Source: a virus
Length of the DNA: 27,394 nt
Reading direction: 5' to 3' (one strand)
IMG/VR virus record: IMGVR_UViG_3300049596_000455
Coordinates: 1-27,394 of that record
The position numbers and the translations under genes are program-made. Shown one piece after another: positions 20,589 through 27,394 of the stretch; the first letter of the stretch is position 1; each line of letters opens with the position of its first letter. Under the pieces are notes generated by a model. It saw nothing but the letters and a program-made list of their open reading frames with translations, did not search any database and had not been told where the DNA came from.

Positions 20589-21551
20589 TTATTTGCTTTT
20601 ACGAGCGTTAGCCTGAGCCAACGTTTTTTCAAACCTTGCGAGCACGGCGGCACGCATTTGTTTGACGCGGTTGCCGTAGACCAAGTTCTCGGTCCCGGCT
20701 TCTCCTGCCACGTTGTTGATGTTACCGATCAGGTTCATCACGGTCATCGAGACGAAACCTGGGCTACGGCTGGCGCTGAACACGCCCTGAGCCGAACGCT
20801 TGTTCGCGTCCACCCAAGGGGCGTCATAGGCGCCGAAGTTACGCTCGACGCCCTTCTTGGTCACGGGCTTGGGGACCTGCGCTAGGACCGCAGCCCAGCC
20901 GGACTTGACCCGTCCGACCTTGGCCTGACGTTCGGCTATGTAGGCTTGGAGTTGTTGGACTGAGCCGACCATATACTGCGGTCCGCCGACGGGCTGGTTG
21001 CGCTTCCAGCGTCCGTTCACGGCGTTCTTGTATTTGTCGTGGATGCCTCGCAGGTCGTTGGTCTGCCCTTCGATTGCCCTGATCTGACCGTAGATGTTCG
21101 CCTTGTTCAGGTAGTTCTTGGCCTTCTTGAATGAGCGTTCCCAGCTCACGTCTTCCAGAATCTTACGCATGACCGGGGAGATGCCGCGTGCCTTGCCTGA
21201 ATCGAAGTTGCCGTAGATTTCCATGAACGCCTGTCGGTCGTCGCCTCTGACGGAGTTGATGACGCGGCGCAGCAGGACGGGCATCCCCTTCTTGGGGCTG
21301 TCCGCAGGAATGAAGATGCGTTTGATGTCCTTGGCCGTCTTACCCATGCCGGCCTTGTGGGCGGCTGAGCTCAGGCCACGGCCCCCGCCGGCAGGCATCG
21401 GAGGGGTGAAGGTCATGGCGTCGCGGCACATCAGCCTGATCTGCTCGCGGGTGACCATCTCCATGTCGCCCTTTACCTCGGCGGCAAAGTGCCGCATAGC
21501 CGCGTTGAAATCGGCTAGGCTGGCTGGGTCGATGGCTCCCTTGCTGGCCAT
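20589..21551 (-). CDS. Phage morphogenesis or minor tail protein, 320 aa
   Basis: A 320-residue basic protein with no membrane segment. The N-terminal helix (DFNAAMRHFAAEVKGDMEMV, about 14-33) followed by TPPMPAGGGRGLSSAAHKAG is reminiscent of the start of HK97 gp10-like head-tail proteins, which often carry a helix and a TPxxxGxL segment. The middle and C-terminal parts are not recognised. Its position between the connector and tail-completion genes supports a neck or tail role. It shares one base with the upstream stop (TAATG). Confidence 0.55.
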   Translation of the reverse strand: MASKGAIDPASLADFNAAMRHFAAEVKGDMEMVTREQIRLMCRDAMTFTPPMPAGGGRGLSSAAHKAGMGKTAKDIKRIFIPADSPKKGMPVLLRRVINSVRGDDRQAFMEIYGNFDSGKARGISPVMRKILEDVSWERSFKKAKNYLNKANIYGQIRAIEGQTNDLRGIHDKYKNAVNGRWKRNQPVGGPQYMVGSVQQLQAYIAERQAKVGRVKSGWAAVLAQVPKPVTKKGVERNFGAYDAPWVDANKRSAQGVFSASRSPGFVSMTVMNLIGNINNVAGEAGTENLVYGNRVKQMRAAVLARFEKTLAQANARKSK

Positions 21552-21925
21552 TACTGGTTGTCGTCGATGCAGGTGAGCTCGATGACGGCGCTGGCCTGCT
21601 TGTAGGACTGGCCCTTGACCCGGAGGACCTGCCCGTTGACCGTCAGTTTCTTGCCAGGGGCTAGGGAGGCCACAGGGACGCCCGAGGCGATTGTGGCTAC
21701 CTGACCTCCAACCCGGCCATCAGAAGCCGTCCAAGGGGCCGTAGCGGCGGCAAAACGCACCGTCCACATCTTTTCCTCGGTGAAGCCCCCCGCGTCGAAC
21801 TTGGGGGTGTTCATGGGTTGGGACAGGCCGACGAGGAACAGGTTGGCCCCGACCGTAGCCGGAACCCCGATGTCTGCCAGGATGGATTGGAAGTCAGAGT
21901 TGAAGGTGGAACCGTAGAGGGACAT
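21551..21925 (-). CDS. Head-tail connector candidate, 124 aa
   Basis: A 124-residue beta-rich protein between the capsid gene and the 320-aa gene. Strands such as KMWTVRFAAATAPW (52-65), GQVATIASGVPVASLAPGKK (74-93) and QVLRVKGQSYKQASAVIELT suggest a compact barrel, like small stopper or head-tail joining proteins. No family signature can be named. It begins about 25 bp after the strong terminator that follows the capsid gene, so it probably has its own promoter or relies on readthrough; its leader contains CCCTACC. Confidence 0.5.
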   Translation of the reverse strand: MSLYGSTFNSDFQSILADIGVPATVGANLFLVGLSQPMNTPKFDAGGFTEEKMWTVRFAAATAPWTASDGRVGGQVATIASGVPVASLAPGKKLTVNGQVLRVKGQSYKQASAVIELTCIDDNQ

Positions 21926-21950
21926 GAGGGTGGGTAGGGATTTAGGGATA

Positions 21951-21976
21951 CAAAAAAGCCCCCATCGCTGGGGGCT
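21951..21976 (-). terminator. Strong intrinsic terminator after the capsid gene
   Basis: On the minus strand AGCCCCC, loop AGCGAT, GGGGGCT forms a perfect 7-bp GC-rich stem followed by TTTTTTG. It lies about 20 bp past the capsid stop codon. This is the clearest terminator in the window and divides head genes from tail genes. Confidence 0.85.
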
Positions 21977-21996
21977 GTTTCAGGACTCAGCCCCGA

Positions 21997-22851
21997 TTAG
22001 GGGTTGTAGACCGAGGCGAGAGTGCCCGTGGTGATCGCCTTGTTCGCACCGAACATCAGTTCCATGGAACCGACGAGGTTACGGGTGCTCTTGTCAGCCC
22101 AGACGTTGTAGTAGACCGAGATGCCGAGACCTTCGATCGGAACCACTTCGCGCACGAGGAAGTCGTTGCCGACAGCGTCGAGGTCCGGGGCGGCAGCGGC
22201 CATCGCCAGCGCTTCGCTGGAAACCGCGAAGCCGGCGAGTTTCGCTTCGGACGGGAAGAGGGAAGCGTAGAACACGCCACCATCGAAACCGTAAGCGCCA
22301 GCGGAGAGCGGGAGGGAGGTCGTGCTGGTCGGGATGAGCTGGGAGTAGATGCCCGGGTTCACGATCAGGGTCTTGCGACCGGCCTTCGAGACGCCGGCCC
22401 AGAGAGCCTTCAGCTGAGCGGAGCCAGGGGTGACAGCCGAATCAGCGGCGGTGACCGTGGCGGCGCCGAAGTTGGCGACGGTGATCGGGGCGGTAGCGGC
22501 GGCCCAGATGGAGTCGGCCAGCTTGTCCATGTTGATCTTCAGAATCTTCTCGAGCTTGATGCCGTTCTGGATGTCAGCGTAGGAGAGACCGAAGGGCTGG
22601 TAGAGGTGGTTCAGCGAGACGGCGGTGGCACCGAGGGTGCTGTCACCGATGACGTTGAACGCGGTCGGGTTGGTCAGCGTGGTGCTGCCAGCGGTGGAGA
22701 GAGCCACCTGGACGACGTCCTTCGGGCGCTTCACGTCAGCCGAGAAGTCGGAGGCGAAGTTACCGAGGGCCGCGAGGCGGTTCGAGAGGGAGGTGAGGCT
22801 GAGCTCGGCGACGGTGTCGACGATCAGAGCGCTGTTGATGGTGTTAGGCAT
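21997..22851 (-). CDS. Major capsid protein
   Basis: A 284-residue Ala/Ser/Thr-rich protein. N-terminal helices (NTINSALIVDTVAELSLTSL and onward) lead to a section PKDVVQVAL, then VIGDSTLGATAVSLNHLYQP and a helix with LEKILKINMDKLADSIWAAA; the C-terminal part has TLIVNPGIYSQLI and later LVREVVPIEGLGISVYYNVW. The order of N-arm helix, E-loop-like strands and late beta-strands fits an HK97-fold coat. It follows the scaffold and S49 protease genes, the place of the capsid in lambda-like maps, and is followed by a strong terminator. High-level expression is likely. Confidence 0.8.
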   Translation of the reverse strand: MPNTINSALIVDTVAELSLTSLSNRLAALGNFASDFSADVKRPKDVVQVALSTAGSTTLTNPTAFNVIGDSTLGATAVSLNHLYQPFGLSYADIQNGIKLEKILKINMDKLADSIWAAATAPITVANFGAATVTAADSAVTPGSAQLKALWAGVSKAGRKTLIVNPGIYSQLIPTSTTSLPLSAGAYGFDGGVFYASLFPSEAKLAGFAVSSEALAMAAAAPDLDAVGNDFLVREVVPIEGLGISVYYNVWADKSTRNLVGSMELMFGANKAITTGTLASVYNP

Positions 22852-22881
22852 GGGTAGCTAGTAGGTTGAAGTGAGGGGAAA

Positions 22882-23280
22882 TTACTTGGAGAAGAGGACG
22901 GCCTTGTGCTTCTTGAGGAAGGCGCGGCGCTCAGGGCCGGCAGGCATCGAGGCATACTGCTCGTGGATGGAACCGACAGCGGCGGCGACGACCGGGGCGG
23001 CGACAGGAGCCACGCCAGAAGAGGCGAGGATGTTCGCGGCTTCGACAGAGGCGGTGGCCTTGGAGGCTTCGAGCTCGACGATCTTGGCGTTGGCCTCGGC
23101 GAGGGCGGCTTCCAGTTCCTGAACCTTCTGGTCCTTGGCGGCGGCATCGACCTTAGCCTGGTCGAGTTCGGCAGAGACGTTTACCACGGAGGCTTCGACC
23201 GTCTTGCGGAGATCGTCGCGTTCAGCGGTGAGGGAGACGACAGCGGCCTCGGCGGCCTTGAAGCGTTCTTCGATGGTCAT
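22882..23280 (-). CDS. Head scaffolding protein
   Basis: A 132-residue coiled-coil protein directly before the capsid gene. Residues about 1-82 are a long charged heptad helix, followed by an Ala/Val/Pro-rich linker (about 86-101) and a C-terminal segment IHEQYASMPAGPERRAFLKK (104-123) that resembles the basic capsid-binding tail of phage scaffolds. It would guide procapsid assembly and be removed by the S49 protease encoded upstream. The ATG follows one of the three strong late start-site elements. Confidence 0.75.
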   Translation of the reverse strand: MTIEERFKAAEAAVVSLTAERDDLRKTVEASVVNVSAELDQAKVDAAAKDQKVQELEAALAEANAKIVELEASKATASVEAANILASSGVAPVAAPVVAAAVGSIHEQYASMPAGPERRAFLKKHKAVLFSK

Positions 23281-23306
23281 ATACTATTGCGTAGGGGGTA
23301 AGGTTA
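23281..23306 (-). promoter_or_regulatory. Late start-site element before the scaffold gene
   Basis: On the minus strand: AACCTTACC, CCCTAC, GCAATA, G, TAT, then the ATG at 23280. It overlaps the TAA stop of the protease gene. Core boxes are identical to those at 20124-20149. Confidence 0.6.
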
Positions 23307-24107
23307 AGCGGCCTGCTCGAAAGCGGCGAGGGCCTCGGCGAAGGAGGTGGCCAGACCCGTGACGAGGTTCTTGGCGGCGGCTTCCCGGCCAGAGAACACT
23401 TGGCCTTCCATGTCTTCGCGGCTGGCGAGCGAACGCTTGCGGAGGACGGTCTGCTTGAACTCTTCATGCATGGCCTCGATGGACTTCTGCTCGAGCTCTC
23501 GCATCTCGTCGGTGTAGCCTTCGCCGGCGATGTTCGGGGCCTTGTATTTGCCCGCACGGAACACCTCGACCTTGAGGCCCATGTTCTTGAAGGCTTCGTC
23601 GTAGGACTCGTCCACGGCGATCACACCGATGGAACCCACCATGGCGGAGGGCGATGCGATGACGTAGTCGGCTTGTGAGCCGGTGTAGTATGCGCCGGAG
23701 GCCATCAGCTTCTTGGCGTAGGACATCGTCGGCAGCGGGATGCTGGCAATCTTGTCGGCGAGTTCGGGCGTGCCGACGACAGTGCCGCCGGGCGAATCAA
23801 TCTCGAAGGCGATGCGCTGGACGGCAGGGTTGGCGAGGGCTTCGTCAATCTGCTCGCTGACCTCGGTCATGTCCATGGCCCCGGTCATCTTCTCGAACTT
23901 GGTCAGGCCGACACCGAGGAAACCCTGGAGCGGGATGACCGCGGTTCCGCCCTGCGTGACGTAGGGCTTCGCGACAGGGTTGAAGAACATATCCAGCACG
24001 CTGTCCACGACGCCGTATTTCTCGGCATACTTCATGTGGTTCGCGGCCTTGATAGGGTCGCAGAGAAGTGGCTCTCTTCCAGAGAGTCCGTTGATTAAGC
24101 ATTTCAC
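23304..24107 (-). CDS. S49-family head maturation protease
   Basis: A 267-residue serine protease of the SppA/S49 (lambda C) type. FEIDSPGG (101-108) is the family's oxyanion-side strand. The nucleophile is Ser137 in LMASGAYY, and GSIGVI follows at 158-163. The catalytic Lys is probably Lys189 within AGKYKAPN (185-192). It cleaves scaffold and possibly portal during procapsid maturation. A GTG start overlaps the portal stop by 4 bases (GTGA). Unlike lambda C/Nu3, the scaffold is a separate downstream gene rather than nested in the protease. Confidence 0.92.
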   Translation of the reverse strand: MKCLINGLSGREPLLCDPIKAANHMKYAEKYGVVDSVLDMFFNPVAKPYVTQGGTAVIPLQGFLGVGLTKFEKMTGAMDMTEVSEQIDEALANPAVQRIAFEIDSPGGTVVGTPELADKIASIPLPTMSYAKKLMASGAYYTGSQADYVIASPSAMVGSIGVIAVDESYDEAFKNMGLKVEVFRAGKYKAPNIAGEGYTDEMRELEQKSIEAMHEEFKQTVLRKRSLASREDMEGQVFSGREAAAKNLVTGLATSFAEALAAFEQAA

Positions 24108-25576
24108 GGGTTAGAGGGTTCGGGAGGGGGAGGGAGGTCGAGGTTGTCGGCGACCGCGTCAGGCGTCTGGCTCGAAGCCTGACCCTGTTGCAGCCAGTTG
24201 AAGGCCGACTGGTAAAGCATCCACAGCGGGAGGTTCCGCTCCTTGGACTTCTGGACGAGCTTCTCCATCTCGACGGCGCGCTGCTCGAGCACCTCGTCGT
24301 AGGTCATGCCCTTCTTGCCGAGGATGGCCTGCGCCGTGGTCAGACCCATCTGCAGGTCGGCACGGTCTTGCGAGGCTTCGCGGCCAGCGTCCACGGTGAT
24401 GTCGCGGGGCGTGATCCAAGACTTGCGGTTGAAGTCCGGGTCGTCGGGCAACTTACCCTTGGCGATGGCGTCGGCGATGACGTAGTCGTAGACCCTGTCG
24501 AGGCTGTCGATGATAATGCTCTGCCACTTGCCAGCCCATCGTGACACGCGGCCAGCGACCAGACGCACCGAGGAACCGCCGAGGGCTCCGGGCGTGACCT
24601 GGTATTCGTAGGGGAGCAGGCGGACGATGTCGCGCTCAATGGCGGTCATCATCCCGATCCACGCTTGAGAGGGGCGGGTCTGCGTCAGCTGAGAGAGGTC
24701 CTCGTTGGTATCGACCACCAGCATCTTGCCGCCCATCTGGCTGGCCATCTTCTCGCAGGAATTGTAGTCGCCGGAGAACTTGGAGGCCGGGTCGTCTTGC
24801 AAAACGCCACCCTGCTTCTTGAGGATTAAAGTATGATCTGCGCTGTCGCGGGCTGCTCGGACCTCGAGGGAGAAGACTTCCAAGTGGTCACGGACCGAGT
24901 TCAGGCTAGACTGCAAAACTGGATAGCCGCGCACCGCGGACGGGCGCTCGAACTCCATGACCTGAAGCATGGACTGGGCGGGAACATAGCGGTCCTTCTT
25001 GTCGCCGTCAGTGTAGACGTTCCAGCCCGTGATTTCGCCATACGTGCCGAGGTAAGCCCCGTCCACGTTGCTGGTGTCGAACTTGTCGGAGGGAGTTCCC
25101 ACTCGATGACTCTCGAGGATTTGCACCTTCGGGATGCCGGTCTTCGGGTCGTTGGTCAGGATGCCGAAACTATCGCCATCGACCAAAGCCCCGGACATCC
25201 ACATGGCCTGCAGTTGCCCCAGGTTGTAGCGTCCGGTCAGGTCGCAACGGGTGGACCAGTCGCGGAAATAGTTCTGGTGGGCAACGGCCACAGCGGGGTC
25301 GCGGGCGTTGGACTGAGCCACAAGGCCGTCACCGATGGAGACCAGCACGGCCTCGTCGATGCACTGCTTGTAGATCGGGCTATTGCGGACGGCCCAGCGG
25401 GACGTGCCGACCATCGTCAGGCGCGTGCCGGATGTGACCTCCTTACGCTGGTCGGTGACCGCACCGATGAACAGCATACGCCGAGCACCCGAGTCGGTCG
25501 TGCTGGCGAACTGAGAATACGAGGCGGACGGCCCCTTCTTCTCGGTCTTGGTCTTTGGCGTGGTCTTCTTTCGCAT
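24104..25576 (-). CDS. Portal protein, lambda-family
   Basis: A 490-residue portal. After a basic N-terminus it shows the family pattern: WAVRNSPIYKQCIDEAVLVS (about 61-80), SGALVDGDSFGIL (about 128-140), the ILESHRV segment, the long stem region and a Pro-rich C-terminus ending PPPPEPSNP. It forms the dodecameric ring through which DNA is packaged and ejected. It lies between the gpW-like gene and the S49 protease, as in lambda W-B-C. The stop overlaps the protease GTG; the start shares a base with the gpW-like stop (TGATG). Confidence 0.9.
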   Translation of the reverse strand: MRKKTTPKTKTEKKGPSASYSQFASTTDSGARRMLFIGAVTDQRKEVTSGTRLTMVGTSRWAVRNSPIYKQCIDEAVLVSIGDGLVAQSNARDPAVAVAHQNYFRDWSTRCDLTGRYNLGQLQAMWMSGALVDGDSFGILTNDPKTGIPKVQILESHRVGTPSDKFDTSNVDGAYLGTYGEITGWNVYTDGDKKDRYVPAQSMLQVMEFERPSAVRGYPVLQSSLNSVRDHLEVFSLEVRAARDSADHTLILKKQGGVLQDDPASKFSGDYNSCEKMASQMGGKMLVVDTNEDLSQLTQTRPSQAWIGMMTAIERDIVRLLPYEYQVTPGALGGSSVRLVAGRVSRWAGKWQSIIIDSLDRVYDYVIADAIAKGKLPDDPDFNRKSWITPRDITVDAGREASQDRADLQMGLTTAQAILGKKGMTYDEVLEQRAVEMEKLVQKSKERNLPLWMLYQSAFNWLQQGQASSQTPDAVADNLDLPPPPEPSNP

Positions 25577-25824
25577 CAGAGGTCAACCCGCATATCCCAG
25601 TTCTTCTGCACGGAGGTATGAGCACCGCCATACTTCTTCGGGTCGATACGGGACAAAGCGTAGTTAATCTCCTGCAGGCGGCGGTCGGGTGGCATCCCGA
25701 ACTGCTTGTTCACGGACGTGCCGGAGTCCGAGTAGGACGTGACCGCCTTTCCAAGGTCAGCGAGTGCCTCCTGCTTGTATTGCAGCAGCACGTCTTCTGG
25801 AACGCCTACGTAGATGCCGAGCAT
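25576..25824 (-). CDS. gpW-like head-tail connector, 82 aa
   Basis: An 82-residue helical protein between the terminase and the portal, the place of lambda W. Helices at about residues 9-25 (EDVLLQYKQEALADLGKAVT) and 45-60 (RRLQEINYALSRIDP) flank a strand-turn (SYSDSGTSVNKQF), the helix-hairpin-helix layout of gpW and DUF6148 proteins. The start MLGIYVG at 25824 is selected because it follows the strong late element; an in-frame ATG at 25869 would overlap the terminase. It helps finish heads before tail joining. Confidence 0.7.
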   Translation of the reverse strand: MLGIYVGVPEDVLLQYKQEALADLGKAVTSYSDSGTSVNKQFGMPPDRRLQEINYALSRIDPKKYGGAHTSVQKNWDMRVDL

Positions 25825-25850
25825 ATACTTATTGCGGGGCGGGTAAGGTT
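25825..25850 (-). promoter_or_regulatory. Late start-site element before the gpW-like gene
   Basis: On the minus strand: AACCTTACC, CGCCCC, GCAATA, AG, TAT, then the ATG at 25824. This copy lies inside the last codons and stop of the terminase gene, so it constrains two functions at once. Confidence 0.6.
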
Positions 25851-27394
25851 TGCGGCTCGTCCCGACCAAGCAGGCCCCAGCGCGCCGCGATCAGCATCCC
25901 GAGAAGCTCACAGTCGAAAGCGTGGTTGTCGCGGACTCCCTTGCGTAGTCGCCACATGGCCTTGCCCGCCTCCTTGATGCGGACCTCCGAGTTCAGCTGC
26001 TCCACATACCCGGGGTCGGCATCCCGGGCAAAGGTGAACACCTTGCGCGAGCGCATCCCGTGGAACAAGTCCTTGCCAGACAGATTGGACCAGACCACCA
26101 GCGCCGTGGGGGTGCGGATGCCAGGGACGTGGATGGCCGTCGGGGTGTTGTAGAACCGCCGGACGGTGTCCCCGGCCTTCGTCTTGACGTTGAAGTATTC
26201 CTGACCCGAACCCTTCGAGCAATACCAGCCACGGGTGGCGCACTGCTTATAGACCGTCTGGGTCGTGGTGTCAGCGCCGCCAGAGTCCACCATGACGAGC
26301 TGAGGGTGGACGCCGTGCTTGACCGCCAGGGCATCGAGGCCGGACCAATCGCCTAGGCCGTCCGTGCTCAGGACCTTGCCGAAGTAGACCAGCCGGCTGT
26401 GGCCCGTTCGTGCCCACTGACGCACTACCACCCAGAAGTGGTCCATCTGGCAGTCGATGGTCAGGCTGATAAACTTGACCGAGCCTTCGGGAGCGTCGTC
26501 CTTGTCCACGATCTGGCCGCGTGGGCTGATGTAGCAGACCGCTTCCCAAGGGTCGGCCATGGCGTAGTCCGAGGACTCAGTCGAGACGACCATGCTTCCC
26601 GTGCCGTCATCACTCCAGGGCAGAGCCAGATACTGATTCTTAAATAGCATACGCGGGGTCTGGTCCCCGACCAAGTCTGCGACCTGCTTCGCTTTTATCA
26701 TGTCCACGGCCAAGGACCCCCAGCTCGTAGACGCGAGAGCGTTGACGTGTAGCCCTACGTAGCCGGCCTTCTCCGCTTTGGTCGTGGCCTCGAACCCGGC
26801 GCCGCGCTCGACCTCGTTGCAGATCGTGCGGACCTCGTCATTGTCCTCCATGCGGTGACGGCACTTCGAGCACTCGTAGGTCGTGCCCTGTTGCACCGCC
26901 TCAAGGTCCCAGCCGTCCACCATCTTAGCGCCTTCGGGGAATCTAATCATCGCCCAATCCCAGGGCTGGCGATGGCGGCACGCATCGTTGGGACAGACGA
27001 ACATCCATTCACGCTGGTCGGTCATCAGGTAGAACTTCCAGAACTCAGCGCCCTGTCCTTCGATGTCCCCGGGCTGGCTCTCGTAGATCGCCTTCGACGC
27101 GAACGCCGCCGCCTTCATGCGGCTCATGCTCATCGCCAGCGCGCCGTTCGGCCACTGCCAGCACTCCGAGCCGAACACGTAGCGCACGTGCAACGACTGC
27201 AGGTGCTTCTCCGTCGAGGCCGAGCGGTTGTGAATCAGGGAGCCGTCCGCGAAGCGAAGCGTCCCCGACTTGTCGTTATCGTCCCCGGACATCTGACTGC
27301 GGATGTCGGCGACCTGGTCGAACAGCGGCCGCAGCTCGTTCAACGTGAACGCCTTCGCCTTGTCCTGAGAGTCGAGGAAGATGGCCATCGACGC
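25829..27394 (-). CDS. Terminase large subunit, GpA-like, N-terminus cut off
   Basis: A packaging ATPase-nuclease of the GpA family; the frame is open at the right edge, so the Walker A region is missing. Numbered from the first Met inside the window: a Walker B-like YVFGSECWQW at 70-79 has Gly-Ser-Glu rather than Asp-Glu, a zinc-finger-like Cys-x4-Cys at 132-137 pairs with Cys-x2-Cys at 173-176, and the nuclease shows Asp312 (LTIDCQMDHF), Asp368 (VMVDSGG) and Asp492 (NHAFDCE). It cuts concatemers and drives DNA into the head. The Met at 27388 is internal, not the true start. It ends in the late start-site element of the gpW-like gene. Confidence 0.92.
   Translation of the reverse strand, partial: ASMAIFLDSQDKAKAFTLNELRPLFDQVADIRSQMSGDDNDKSGTLRFADGSLIHNRSASTEKHLQSLHVRYVFGSECWQWPNGALAMSMSRMKAAAFASKAIYESQPGDIEGQGAEFWKFYLMTDQREWMFVCPNDACRHRQPWDWAMIRFPEGAKMVDGWDLEAVQQGTTYECSKCRHRMEDNDEVRTICNEVERGAGFEATTKAEKAGYVGLHVNALASTSWGSLAVDMIKAKQVADLVGDQTPRMLFKNQYLALPWSDDGTGSMVVSTESSDYAMADPWEAVCYISPRGQIVDKDDAPEGSVKFISLTIDCQMDHFWVVVRQWARTGHSRLVYFGKVLSTDGLGDWSGLDALAVKHGVHPQLVMVDSGGADTTTQTVYKQCATRGWYCSKGSGQEYFNVKTKAGDTVRRFYNTPTAIHVPGIRTPTALVVWSNLSGKDLFHGMRSRKVFTFARDADPGYVEQLNSEVRIKEAGKAMWRLRKGVRDNHAFDCELLGMLIAARWGLLGRDEPQTLPAPQ

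Noticed and set aside
1-27394. Integrase, att sites, tRNA genes, CRISPR arrays, insertion sequences or a diversity-generating retroelement
   Set aside because: No coding or repeat signature for any of these was seen, and gaps between genes are too small for most RNA genes. They may lie outside the window.

Overview
This window is part of a tailed double-stranded DNA phage (Caudoviricetes) or a prophage-derived genome. It is gene-dense and GC-rich, has no gap longer than about 110 bp, and contains no recognisable chromosomal gene, integrase, tRNA, IS element or CRISPR array. The head and tail module is lambda-like in order: GpA-type terminase, gpW-like connector, lambda-family portal, S49 protease, scaffold, capsid, connectors, tail tube, chaperone and tape measure. 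That suggests a siphovirus. A holin with a lipoprotein spanin-like partner points to a Gram-negative host. Most isolated start codons lack a purine-rich Shine-Dalgarno sequence and instead follow C-rich leaders. This would fit a host with SD-independent initiation, such as a GC-rich relative of Bacteroidota or Verrucomicrobiota, but the host cannot be fixed from the sequence.

Layout. (1) 1-630, minus: an SF2 helicase cut by the left edge. (2) 737-4981, plus: fifteen mostly tiny genes, tightly packed and mostly overlapping (ATGA type). Several encode coiled coils or helix-turn-helix proteins, and the last encodes a lysozyme-like enzyme. (3) 4982-5063: a convergent junction with inverted repeats. 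(4) 5064-9930, minus: DNA-metabolism genes, namely a DNA-binding protein, metallophosphoesterase, dNMP-kinase-like protein, HExxH mini-protein, RecT annealing protein, PD-(D/E)XK exonuclease and ATP-dependent DNA ligase. (5) 10026-11580, minus: membrane and lysis genes (two-TM protein, holin, lipobox/coiled-coil/multi-TM spanin candidate, 44-aa membrane peptide). (6) 11577-21925, minus: tail genes, including a 924-aa collagen-repeat fibre with two small fibre-assembly proteins downstream. (7) 21997-27394, minus: head and packaging genes, with the terminase cut by the right edge.

How the genes fit together. Terminase, portal, protease, scaffold and capsid build and fill the head. The connector proteins join it to a tail whose length should be set by a short 297-aa tape measure. 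The fibre and its chaperones provide host recognition. RecT, exonuclease and ligase form a single-strand-annealing recombination set. A strong intrinsic terminator directly after the capsid gene separates head genes from tail genes.

The most unusual signal is a repeated start-site element. Three late genes (gpW-like, scaffold, tail tube) begin after the same layout, AACCTTACC-N6-GCAATA-(A)G-TAT followed by ATG, and a fourth has a diverged copy. Several early genes begin directly after CCCGCAC, and the ligase leader looks intermediate between the two types. I know of no described element of this form. It and the minigene cassette are the best candidates for undescribed biology here.
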